From: Paramyrothecium sp. XJ0827
Taxonomy: Eukaryota > Ascomycota > Sordariomycetes > Hypocreales > Stachybotryaceae
Assembly: GCA_020881915.1 (NCBI GenBank)
Contig: JAJFPB010000001.1
Coordinates: 5,518,001 to 5,582,000 of the forward strand
Length of the DNA: 64,000 nucleotides
Reading direction: 5' to 3'
Positions 13,301 to 23,030 of the stretch are shown here, piece after piece. The position numbers and the translations under genes were made by a program. Positions within the stretch are counted from its first letter, which is position 1; the number at the start of each line of letters is the position of its first letter. Under the pieces are notes generated by a model. That model was not told the DNA's origin and ran no database searches. It worked only from the letters and a program-made list of their open reading frames with translations.

Positions 13301-15298
13301 TTCCCCGGCATAAAAGAACAATGGGGACGGCTGTCGTTGACTTGGGCCACCTCCTGCCCAGTCCGGCATTTGGCCTGTCGCTCGTTCCAGATCTTCAGAT
13401 GCGTATTAGTGTCGATCGACCAATACATGCTAGGGGATATGCTCGCCCGTTTATCGAACACCATAGCCGACGAGGATCCAGAGATCCAGTCATTTTCTAT
13501 GGAAATTCTCACAACGCTAAAAACTCTCATCGTCAAATTAGATGCTGACGACTTGCTCAACTCTCCGCAGCTCTTCTGGACAACTTGCGCATGTTTGGAA
13601 TCGATCAACGAAAGGGAATTTTTAGAAGCAATCGAGATGCTTAACGAGCTCCTCGCCAAGATCGATTTTCAGTCCCCGACTGTAAGGCGGCTTGTTTTGG
13701 AAGGGCAGCCGCCTCACTGGGATGGGACTTTTGAGGGAATTCAACCCTTGTTGCACAAAGGCCTGAGGTCTTCCTTGTGCTGGCAACCTACTCTCGATAC
13801 GATGGACAAGCTCATCCAATTACCTGGAGATAGCCTGACTGGCGACGACGAGCGACTCTTCTTTTCGGTGCTAGCCAATTTCCCTCGCTTTCTGAATGAA
13901 TTAGAGCGCGGGAACCCCAGTGAAGAGGTCCGAAAGACGGCACTCATACTTTCTGAAGAGGCAGATCACCAAGGGCTCGGAGGCCTAGCCATCACTCTCG
14001 ACGAATACGCTACTGGAAAGCACGATGACAGCGGGGATTTCCTCGAACAGCTTTTCGTGGCTGTGCGAGAGTATTACCTTCCCAACATGGATCACAAAAT
14101 GATTACCTTTTTGGTCAGCCTGCTCACAAACTCTCTGGCCTGGGTCAAGGTACAAACCATGCGTATTCTGTGCATCGCTATTCGAGAAGTTGACATGCGT
14201 AATCCCGAACTGGCTGGTCATGGTTCGGATCTTATATCCCCCCTCCTCCGGTTGCTGCAAACCGAATTCTGCATGCAGGCTTTACAGGTGCTTGATAACA
14301 TCATGACCATGTCTGGAAGTCACATGGATAAACACCACCTAAGGATGAGCATGACACGATCCACGTCCAAGGCTATCCGCAAGGAATACGAGCGTACCCA
14401 GAGCCTCTTTGGTATTCCGGAGGCGTCAGGCTGGGCGATACCGATGCCAGCCAAGAAAACCGAGACCACGCGTGCTAATATCCATGCAGCCTTCTACATG
14501 TGCCAGAGCGCTGAGGGTTCGTCAGTCGAAGCCACGCCAACGCCAGATGTCGAGTTCCATGAAGACGACTTCCCATACGGCTACTTTGACGCACCTGAGC
14601 GGACAGGCACCATGTTATCAGACGAAGGTCGTGGGGACGGATCTACGAGTGACCTGGTTACGAAGCTCGACAGCCTAGACGATTTCTTTGACGAACCGTC
14701 TAGTCCTACGACAGACGATGATGGACGTTCTTCAAGAACCATCACAGAGTATGCTCCGGAGTCGTTCGAGTCCGGTGCTCGACTTTACGACGAACAAATC
14801 CTCCCGATTCTCCATGAGGCATCCAACAACATTTCGTTCCAGAACCCGTTCGCAGACCGTCCTGTCATGACTGCCGGGGCTGTCAACTCAAACACAATGA
14901 CGCCGGCTGCGTTCAGCCCAGGTATAGCAACGCGCCCGCTGTTGCATTCGCGCTCCATAACCTCACCGTCTGCGCCGCCGTCGCACAACCATTCTCTTGG
15001 AGAAATTGCTTCGGACGAGGAATACCTCTCTGGGGGATTCTCCGATGCTGATGATGACTTTCGTCCTGGTACCGGATATGCAGAAAGTGCCTTCTCCTTG
15101 GAGAGTATCATCAAGCCACAAATATCTGGCCAGGCAGCCCCGCCCCCTGGCCAGGGGTCCCGAGTCGGGTTGAGACGGTTTGCCAGTCGATCAAGAGATG
15201 AACGACACCGCGATAAAGCGCCGCCTCAACCAGCCTCTCGATTAACAAATAAGATTTCGTTCCCAACTACAAAGACGGGCCAGGGCGAAATGCTATGA
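7388..15298 (+). CDS. PAG1: Cell morphogenesis protein Tao3/Mor2/Pag1 (Furry family)
   Basis: This giant scaffold of the RAM/MOR network works with the Ndr kinase Cbk1/Orb6/COT1 and Mob2 in polarised growth and septation. The model is 7388-7391, 7564-8267 and 8324-15298, 2,560 residues (yeast Tao3 is about 2,376). The second joint (phase 0) gives LHVLFTS then FIAQAEDKLSECV. The block ALIDSMMLWRKSKSDAANEA and SKQEFVAQAERRSTVSIYIL is the conserved N-terminal signature. The N-terminal roughly 220 residues are serine-rich and disordered; the middle is helical repeat; the C-terminal roughly 300 are acidic, low in complexity and end in a basic stretch. The first exon is inferred: a bare ATGG at 7388 with good start context, followed by GTAAGC and a 172 bp intron ending GTTAG, giving MVPSQTLPDHLQDPP. 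The open frame before VPSQ has no ATG, so an upstream exon is needed, but its exact position is the least certain part of the model. Confidence 0.93.
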
Positions 15299-15743
15299 TG
15301 AAGGAGTTTGAATTCGTTCTTGAGGCATTCACGATTTAGAAATTTTAATGAAGCTGCCATGTCTGGCTACCGCTGAGCAGGGGATGAGGATAAGCTACAG
15401 GCCAGGAGGGTCAGATCTCGCAAAAACACGTATGAGCATTTCAAGGCAAGATGGCGATGGGTTAGCCTCAGTGACTAAGTAGGATGGCGACTACAATCAC
15501 GGGCACGGAAGGCGAAGGTGGCGCACCTGGACCATTGCATTCAGTGCCATTACAATCTTGTATTTCAAATATTAGCATTCTCGAGATAGTCTGAGATTCA
15601 AGTTTTCGTGAGACCAACCCTTACGCGATCCCACCATGCCGTGAATTCCTCGTGGGGATCAACCACAAACGCCATAAGCATCATCTTCGTAATATCGTAG
15701 CAGAGAGCTGGCAAAATAGTGTCTGGCCAACGGAAAACTGGTT
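15299..15743. other. Convergent 3' ends of PAG1 and DIB1
   Basis: A 445-base gap between two stop codons facing each other. It should hold both 3' UTRs. No gene, hairpin terminator or repeat is evident. Confidence 0.6.
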
Positions 15744-16351
15744 TTAGTAACGATGGCGGGTAGAGTAATCTAGGCACGGAGGTTAGTCCACGACCGCGTC
15801 CCAAAGAGTGGCCCGCAAGCGAGACAGGGAATACATTACCTTTGGGGCTGACAACCAAACCACGGCCTTTCTTGGCGCCTCGGTAAATGGTTTCGATGAT
15901 GTCGATAAGCTCCTGCTTATCCTCCAGGACCCAGTTGAGCTTGTTGTTGTTACCGGTGCCGAAATCACACATGATGTGCTTGTTGCGGAAGAAAAACATG
16001 ATTGTACACGGATCATAAAGCTCTGCAGAGTCTCGGTCAGTCAAACAGGCCGGGTTAAAGTCAAACGTGGACGGCGTCTCTCATGACGCGAGACAAAGCG
16101 GTCCGGCGGTTTGGGCTCATTCACTTACCATACATCTGGTTGAAGTCGGGCACCTGGTCGATATCGCAGACGTAAATGACAGCGAAGCTCTTGACCTTGT
16201 CGGCGATCTTGTAGAGCACTTCATCCTGGCGCATGCACGCAGCGTCCCAGTCTCGACCGAATCGCACCACGACGAGGCGCTCCTCTTCGCTGAGGATGGC
16301 CTGGTCAACGTGCCACCCAGAGTTGAGGTGAGGAATAACGACGGAACCCAT
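15744..16351 (-). CDS. DIB1: U5 snRNP 15-kDa protein Dib1/Dim1, thioredoxin fold
   Basis: This essential splicing factor of the U4/U6.U5 tri-snRNP sits near the 5' splice site in the pre-catalytic spliceosome and must leave for activation. Three exons on the minus strand (16351-16129, 16022-15840, 15769-15744) encode 143 residues; the family is almost invariably about 142. Joints are ATG TAT G|AG CTT (MYELYDPC) and AAA G|AT TAC (PKDYSTRHRY). Hallmarks are HLNSGWHVDQAILSEEERLV, VVRFGRDWD, VPDFNQMYELYDP, FFFRNKHIMCDFGTGNNN and YRGAKKGRGLVVSPK. It keeps the thioredoxin fold without the CxxC redox pair, as is normal here. The family C-terminus usually reads STKYRY; this one ends STRHRY. It starts 350 bp from divergent RRG7. 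Confidence 0.97.
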
Positions 16352-16701
16352 GATGAGTGAGTGAGCGAGTGGTGTTGAGAGCGGATCCGAGGCTTAAAGA
16401 CCCAGATCAGTGAAAGTCGAGCGCAAAGAGCGAAAGAGAGGATAGCAAGTTTATGCGTTCCTACAGTATAATCAACGGCAGAAATGTAGCAGTCAGATGA
16501 GGAACAGAGGCTTTCTCCAAAGGATCTGGTAAGGCTGAAGCATGGTTGGTAGTGGGATGCCTGTGATGCAATTGCCCCTCGCTACAAGCATAAGGTACCA
16601 CTGGATAAGCACATAACCTCTTCAGACTCAGGCTCAGAAACCGGGATCCCGTTCGACCATGAAGGAAATGGTAAGACTCAATAGTTCATGACTTTTGAGA
16701 T
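16352..16701. promoter_or_regulatory. Shared divergent promoter, DIB1 / RRG7
   Basis: A 350-base gap between two start codons in opposite directions, so the promoters of both genes must lie here or overlap the neighbouring 5' UTRs. I see no clear TATA box or long repeat. Confidence 0.55.
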
Positions 16702-17454
16702 ATGCTGCTCGGATGTGGTCGCGCTTTCAGGACGACCCAGATCAAGTCCCGGCTCTTGGGAGGCTTGGACGGCCTGAAGCCTAGGACTAGGAGATACCTC
16801 AGTGATGGCGCGGACCACCACAATGGCAGCGATGCGACCAGCAGCAGAAGTCTAATATACCCTCAACCATCCAGCACTCAGCATTCCAACCTGTCCACGT
16901 TCCTGGAGTACGCCAAGCGCTCGGGGCTGGACGAGAAAAGCAGCGTCTACATAGGAACGCACTACGAGTACACCGTCGCGTCCAGCCTCACAAAGTATGG
17001 CTTCTACCTCCGGCGCATCGGGGGCGCATCCGACTTTGGAACCGACCTGCTCGGGACATGGACGCCCCCGACCACCACTCGGGCCATGAAAGTGCTGGTG
17101 CAATGCAAGGCGGGGCTCCGCGTCGGCCCTCACTACGTGCGGGAGATGGAGGGCGCGTTTGTCGGTGCCCCGGTAGGGTGGCGCGGCCCAGGGGTGCTCG
17201 GCTTGCTCGTGTCTGAGAAACCGGCCACGAAAGGCGTCAGAGACTCCCTAGCGAGGAGCCGCTGGCCTATGGGCTTCATCAACTGCTCGAAAGACGGCAC
17301 TGTGCGGCAGATGCTCTGGAATCATAGGGCTGAGGAAGAAGGCCTAGAGGGCTTTGGCGTCGTCAACCAGCATGGGCTTGGCCTTCAAGAGACGCAGTTG
17401 GTATTGGTCAAGGACGGGAAAACACTACCATTTGCGGAGGTCCCGGTTGACTGA
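16702..17454 (+). CDS. RRG7: Mitochondrial Rrg7-like protein, PD-(D/E)XK nuclease fold
   Basis: Single-exon gene of 250 residues resembling the fungal family named for yeast RRG7 (required for respiratory growth; deletion affects mitochondrial genome maintenance). The N-terminus is rich in Arg and lacks acidic residues over about 20 residues, as expected for a mitochondrial targeting peptide. The core keeps a restriction-endonuclease-like signature: GTHYEYTVASSL (Glu89), GGASDFGTDLLG (Asp111 and Asp115) and VLVQCKAG (Gln134 and Lys136), followed by VREMEGAF and WPMGFINCSKDG. This is the spacing of E...D...QxK nuclease cores related to Mrr-type folds. Function is not settled even in yeast; nuclease activity is inferred from residues only. 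The start is the first ATG; no upstream exon is needed. Confidence 0.85.
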   Translation: MLLGCGRAFRTTQIKSRLLGGLDGLKPRTRRYLSDGADHHNGSDATSSRSLIYPQPSSTQHSNLSTFLEYAKRSGLDEKSSVYIGTHYEYTVASSLTKYGFYLRRIGGASDFGTDLLGTWTPPTTTRAMKVLVQCKAGLRVGPHYVREMEGAFVGAPVGWRGPGVLGLLVSEKPATKGVRDSLARSRWPMGFINCSKDGTVRQMLWNHRAEEEGLEGFGVVNQHGLGLQETQLVLVKDGKTLPFAEVPVD

Positions 17455-17883
17455 AATATGGGAAGGCTTTCCGTCTCTTGGAAATTTGAGCCAGTAAGCC
17501 TGTCGAAGCTCGTCAACCCGATTATCAAGCTTTGCCATAGGCATTGCTACTGGAGTAACGGACGTAAACTACTCCGTTGCTTCCCTTATGACAAGGATTT
17601 AAATGGACACATGCCGGAATCATTCGGTTGCGGCTCAACGAAAGACGCTCTCAAGGGCTGTTAAATCGTGGGGCATTGTAGGGGCAATGATTCGGCCATA
17701 GCCAGATGCTTGTACGACGCGATGAAGAATCGAAGAAAGGTCTAGGAAAGAATTCAACGGGGAATGTACAATAATGTATAACAAGGGATGAAAGAAGATG
17801 CATTGTGCAGCTCGATTATAGAATCCAAACAGAGTCTTAAAATGCACAAGCCTCCCTGGCGCAACGCGATACTACATAGACTT
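17455..17883. other. Convergent gap between RRG7 and the coiled-coil gene
   Basis: A 429-base gap between facing stop codons. It contains only short frames and presumably both 3' UTRs. Nothing else is recognised. Confidence 0.6.
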
Positions 17884-18348
17884 TCAGTCGTCCCAAACAG
17901 CAGCCTTGGCTTTCTCAAGCTCTGCGAGTCGCCTCTGCTCATCCGCTTGTTCCTGCTCCCGTCTCTTCTTCTCCTGCTCCTTAATGGCCCTCTGGTAGGC
18001 TTTCTGCTCCTCGGTCTGCTTGGGTGCCTTGAGGCCCAGGCCAGCAGCAATCATACGCCTCGCCACGGCGTCCGTCTTCTCCGGTCTCTTCTGAGCATCG
18101 GGAGCCTGAGAAGTGGCTGGGGAGGCGGCGCCGGACCCAGTAGGCCAAGCCGCGTCGCTGTAGATGGTTGGAGAAACGGGCGTTGGCGGAGGCGCATTTG
18201 GAATGGCTAAGCCTGATGCTGGGTTTGGTGAAGCGTCTTCGGGGTCGGAAACGTCTGCGTCTTCCCAGGAGTCTGCGACCTCAGCTGCGGCCTTGGGCTT
18301 CGCAGCTTTACTGGTGGGCTTTGAAGTGTGCGCAGGGGAGCTAGCCAT
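17884..18348 (-). CDS. Small conserved-looking coiled-coil protein, function unknown
   Basis: Single exon, 154 residues, start MASSPAHTSKPTSKAAKPK. I do not recognise a named family. Residues 1-80 are Ala/Pro/Ser-rich and disordered, with an acidic aromatic patch DSWEDADVSDPED (about 26-38). Residues about 90-154 hold a helix-rich segment, AVARRMIAAGLGLKAPKQTEEQ followed by a charged Lys/Glu/Gln/Arg coil, and end in AVWDD. The arrangement (acidic WED patch, basic coil, C-terminal WDD) suggests a small adaptor binding a nucleic-acid or chaperone machine, but that is inference. The codon pattern, clean ATG and intact frame support a real gene. It is divergent from PIM1 by 1.3 kb. Confidence 0.75.
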   Translation of the reverse strand: MASSPAHTSKPTSKAAKPKAAAEVADSWEDADVSDPEDASPNPASGLAIPNAPPPTPVSPTIYSDAAWPTGSGAASPATSQAPDAQKRPEKTDAVARRMIAAGLGLKAPKQTEEQKAYQRAIKEQEKKRREQEQADEQRRLAELEKAKAAVWDD

Positions 18349-19620
18349 GGAGAGTGGAGGCTGTGTGAACGATGGTGGGCGATGATGTTGCTCTGGTGGG
18401 TGGGCTGTGCCGCAAGATGATGCGGAAAGGTTGACAGCGAGCTGACTTCAATATAATGATAGTCCACAGCTCGTATCGGTTTTACAAGGCTGTGCGTTCA
18501 GGTAATGTTGCGTCGGGCCACAGGTACGATCAAAAGACGTTGATTGTTGAGATCACAAGAGGCTGTGGTTTTCATGTGGGGGTTGTTGGTGAGGTGGTTC
18601 GCTTAACGGTAGTTGGGCCGAGCTTGAAGCTTCCCCGCATAGTGAGAGTGTGATACCACTACAAAGAGAAATGGAGAACAGTACGAGAAACGAGGACTTG
18701 ACTCTTCAAATGTTGGGAATTCTGACGCCATCTGGAGGAGTATGTCAACCAGAGCCCAGAGGACCAAAAACTCAAGAGCCAGTATAAAGACACAGTCCGT
18801 TCACCGAGGTCACAGATGAGCGATTCTAGACACGAATTCACGGTTAGGTGAGTTTAAAAATAAATAAAAAAAACCTCTATGTCACTTTCGGATGCGGTTG
18901 TTGACAACAGCCAGTCCACTTGGGAAATAAAAAGTCATAAGTTACGCAAAGCTGTTCTCTTCCTCCTAATGCAGCATCTGCACTTCGCTGATGACGTCCA
19001 TAATGAGATGCTGGAGACTATGATCTGTTTGCCCTTTGCTTCCCTTGTTGTTTCCACCACCCCATAGATTTCGTAAATTTGTAAATTTCGTTTCGGGAGG
19101 CTATAGTACAGTACAGATGAAAACGAAGCCTCCTCGTGAACAAAGGATAGATACTTTCCAGCAAAAGCCCACTTGAATTAAATCCTTTCACATGAAGCGC
19201 CTGGCATACAATAACTACTGCAGGGTAAGTACTGGGTTCTAGCGTACATGATGGTGGGGCCTCGGGGCTGATTTCGGGTGGCGCATGGTTACCTTACAAA
19301 TCAAAGTCCGCTAATGTACCTAAATCTGCTGCTGTCATAGACGTACTCCGGGCTTTAGCCGCTGTATATGGAAATTTTGGATGATGTCGTTATTCCGACG
19401 TCGCCTAGTGCTAAGCTATCGTTCAGTCGCCTCCGCAGCTCCGGAAGCTGAGATTGTTTGATCACACATCTTCCGTCTCTTTCTGCACGCGAAACACCCC
19501 CCGAGCTGTGCCATTGCGTGCGACTCTCCCTCGGCGCTACCGTTTTCCTCGTTATATGCGAATTCCCCTTATCTGTCCGTGGCTGTTGGCGAGAGCTGTC
19601 GCAGAGCTCCCCTCATAGTC
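18349..19620. promoter_or_regulatory. Divergent intergenic region before PIM1
   Basis: A 1.27 kb gap between the coiled-coil gene (minus) and PIM1 (plus). Open frames inside are short and featureless. An A-rich run lies at about 18850-18875. The 200 bases before PIM1 are CT-rich, typical of a fungal 5' leader. Confidence 0.5.
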
Positions 19621-22600
19621 ATGATCTCGCGATCTCGCATCTCCGGCCGCCTCATTCTTGAGCGCTCGGCGATCCGTGCGACTAGGAACCCCCTCGGCAC
19701 GTCCACCGTAACATGGCTATCTCGATCTGCATATCCAGGCACCGTTGTTGGCGGCCGTCGTGTGCCCTCTGCCAGACCTCGGTTCTTCGCAGCGCCTTTC
19801 TCGACCTCGACTGCGCTGGCCAAGGAAAGAAGCAAGGACAAGGGCGGTAACTTCTTCGACTCCTCCATCGAGCAGACCGAGCCCTTATCCGAAGAGGAGG
19901 CCAAGGCCAACCTCGAGAACAAGAAACGGGAAGCCGAAGAAAAGATCACGGGCGCTGATTCCGTAGCGTCTGCAAAGTCTGACTCCGGAGCTCAATCACC
20001 CGACTCAAAAGCAGGCAGCTCTGCAGGTGCCTCCAACGGAGGCGCATCGGCGCCCGGCGATGGGTCAGGCAATGATGGCGGCAAGCGTGGCCGGAAATCG
20101 CCAGAGAGGGCACTGCAGAAGCCAGTAGTTCCGGAGGTCTACCCCCAGGTTCTGGCTATCCCCATCGCCAGACGGCCCTTGTTTCCAGGATTCTACAAGG
20201 CCATCACAATCAAGGACCCAGACGTGGCCACGGCCATCACGGAATCGATCAAGCGAGGCCAGCCTTATGTGGGAGCTTTCTTGTTCAAGAATGAGAACGA
20301 AGACGAGGACGTCATCCGCAACGTGGATGATGTTTACGACGTCGGAGTGTTTGCACAAATCACTAGTGCATTCCCCATTCACGGACAAGAGGGCGCTTTG
20401 ACTGCGATCCTCTACCCTCATCGACGTATCCGTTTGTCCAGCCTTGTACCTCCTGGCGCCCCGGACTCGAAGAAGCTTGACGGCAAGGCAGAGTCGAGCG
20501 AGCCCGAGCCGATACCTCAAAAGCTACCGGAGGAAGATGCTCAGCAGGAGAAGAAGGGCGACGTTGTGGCAAGCTTCGAGGAAACGGCCGTCGAGAAGAA
20601 GTCAGACCAGACCGTCGACAAGTACGAACCTACATCCTTCCTGAAGAGATATCCTGTGAGCCTCGTTAATGTCGAAAATCTTGTTGATGAGCCATACGAC
20701 CCCAAGAGCCCGGTTATCCGAGCCGTGACCAACGAAATTGTCAACGTTTTCAAGGAGGTAGCCACCATGAACAACCTCTTCCGTGATCAGATCTCCACCT
20801 TCTCCATGAGCCAATCAACAGGCAATGTCACCTCAGAACCTGCCAAACTTGCGGACTTTGCCGCTGCAGTGTCGTCCGGCGAGCAGGCAGAGTTACAGGA
20901 AGTCCTTGCCTGCATGAACGTGGAGGAGAGGATACAGAAGGCTTTGATCGTTTTGAAAAAGGAGCTAATGAATGCTCAACTGCAATCAAAGATCACCAAA
21001 GACGTTGAGAGCAAAATTACCAAGAGACAGCGCGAGTACTGGCTGATGGAACAGATGAAGGGTATCCGCCGGGAACTTGGTTTGGAGTCGGATGGCAAGG
21101 ACAAACTGGTGGAGAAGTTCAAGGAGAAAGCCAGCAAGCTAGCCATGCCCGAAGCTGTTCGAAAGGTTTTCGATGAGGAGGTCAACAAGCTCGCTCACTT
21201 GGAAACGGCAGCCTCGGAGTTCAATGTGACGAGGAATTATCTGGATTGGCTGACCCAGATTCCTTGGGGTCAGAGGAGCCCCGAAAGCTTCGGGATCTCC
21301 AACGCTAAGACAGTCCTGGATGAGGATCACTACGGATTGCAAGACGTCAAGGACCGTATTCTTGAGTTTATTGCTGTCGGCAAACTACGAGGAACTGTCG
21401 AAGGCAAGATCTTGTGCTTTGTTGGCCCCCCTGGTGTAGGTAAGACGAGTATCGGAAAATCGATCGCAAGGGCTTTAAACCGCCAATACTACAGGTTTAG
21501 TGTCGGTGGTCTTACCGATGTTGCGGAAATCAAGGGTCATCGAAGGACATATGTCGGAGCGCTACCGGGCCGCATCATCCAGGCTTTGAAGAAGTGTCAG
21601 ACAGAAAACCCTCTTATTCTGATTGACGAGATCGACAAGATTGGCCGAGGCTATCAAGGAGACCCTTCATCAGCACTGCTGGAATTACTGGATCCCGAAC
21701 AGAATAGTTCCTTCTTGGATCACTACATGGATGTGCCTGTTGACCTGTCTAAGGTACTGTTCGTTTGCACTGCGAACATGACAGACACCATCCCCAGGCC
21801 TCTCCTTGACCGCATGGAGCTCATTACTTTGTCGGGATACGTGGCAGATGAGAAGAAGGCTATTGCAAACCGGTACCTGTCACCCGCTGCTAAGGAAGCC
21901 GCGGGACTCAAGGACGCCAACGTCAACCTCACAGACGAAGCAATTGAGGAGTTGATCAAGTCTTACTGCCGCGAATCTGGAGTCCGTAACTTGAAGAAGC
22001 AGATCGAAAAGGTCTACCGCAAGTCTGCCTTGAAGATTGTTCAAGACCTTGGGGAGGATGCTCTGCCCGAGGAAGAAGCGCTCACCGAGGAGGGAAAGAT
22101 CGCATTGAGCGAAGCTGAGAAGAAGGGCGAAGTAGCAACTGATTCACCCAGAGACCAGACAGCCACTGAAGCACGCGAGGCCGAGACTACAGAACAACCT
22201 CGTAAGGCTTTGAACGTGCCTGAGTCTGTCCAGGTTGATATCAACAAAGACAACCTTACCGACTACATTGGGCCGCCCGTCTTCACGTCTGATCGACTTT
22301 ACGATATCAACCCACCTGGTGTATCTATGGGCCTCGCGTGGACCCAGCTGGGTGGCGCTGCCATGTACATCGAGTCCATCTTACAAGCACCCCTTCGCCC
22401 CAGTTCGCGGCCCGGGCTAGAAATCACCGGCAACCTCAAGTCCGTCATGAAGGAGTCGACGACGATCGCCTACTCATTCGCCAAATCGTTCATGGTCAAG
22501 GAGTTCCCCGACAACCATTTCTTCGACAAGGCCAAGATGCACCTGCACGTGCCGGATGGTGCCGTATCCAAGGACGGACCATCTGCCGGAATCACGATGG

Positions 22601-23030
22601 CCACGTCGCTCCTCTCGCTCGCGCTCGACGCGCCGGTCGACCCGGAGGTTGCGATGACTGGAGAATTGACCCTGACAGGCAAGGTTCTCCGTATTGGCGG
22701 ACTACGCGAGAAAACAGTCGCGGCGAGGCGCGCGGGTTGCAAGACGATCATCTTCCCCAAGGACAATTTGTCGGATTGGCTCGAACTTCCAGAAGTAAGT
22801 GAACGACTTTCCTCCTTTTCTTACTCCAAGAGCACCATGACTAACCCCGTCTGCTACAGAACATCAAGGAGGGCATCGAAGGCCACCCTGTGAGCTGGTA
22901 CACGGATGTCTTCGGCATCGTCTTTCCCAACCTCGACCGGGACCTCGCGGGCAAGTGTAAAATTTGCGAATGGAAGGAGCAGCAGAAGGGCAAATCCGAA
23001 GCCCACGCCGAGGACGAAAAGTCGGACTAG
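19621..23030 (+). CDS. PIM1: Mitochondrial Lon protease homologue (Pim1)
   Basis: This ATP-dependent serine protease of the mitochondrial matrix degrades oxidised and misfolded proteins and supports mtDNA maintenance. Two exons, 19621-22794 and 22860-23030, encode 1,114 residues (yeast Pim1 is 1,133). It starts MISRSRISGRLILERSAIR, an Arg-rich matrix presequence; an in-frame GTG 42 bases upstream is not the start. Then come a Lon N-terminal substrate domain (LAIPIARRPLFPGFYKAI, about 175-190), a charged linker, the AAA+ module with Walker A GPPGVGKT (602-609) and Walker B LILIDEIDK (665-673), and the protease domain with catalytic Ser988 in DGPSAG and Lys1031 in GGLREKT. The 65-bp intron (CTAAC branch) joins LPE to NIKEGIEGHPVSWYTDVF near the end. 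An extended acidic insert of about 75 residues (roughly 820-880) separates the AAA+ and protease parts, as in other fungal Pim1 proteins. Confidence 0.98.
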
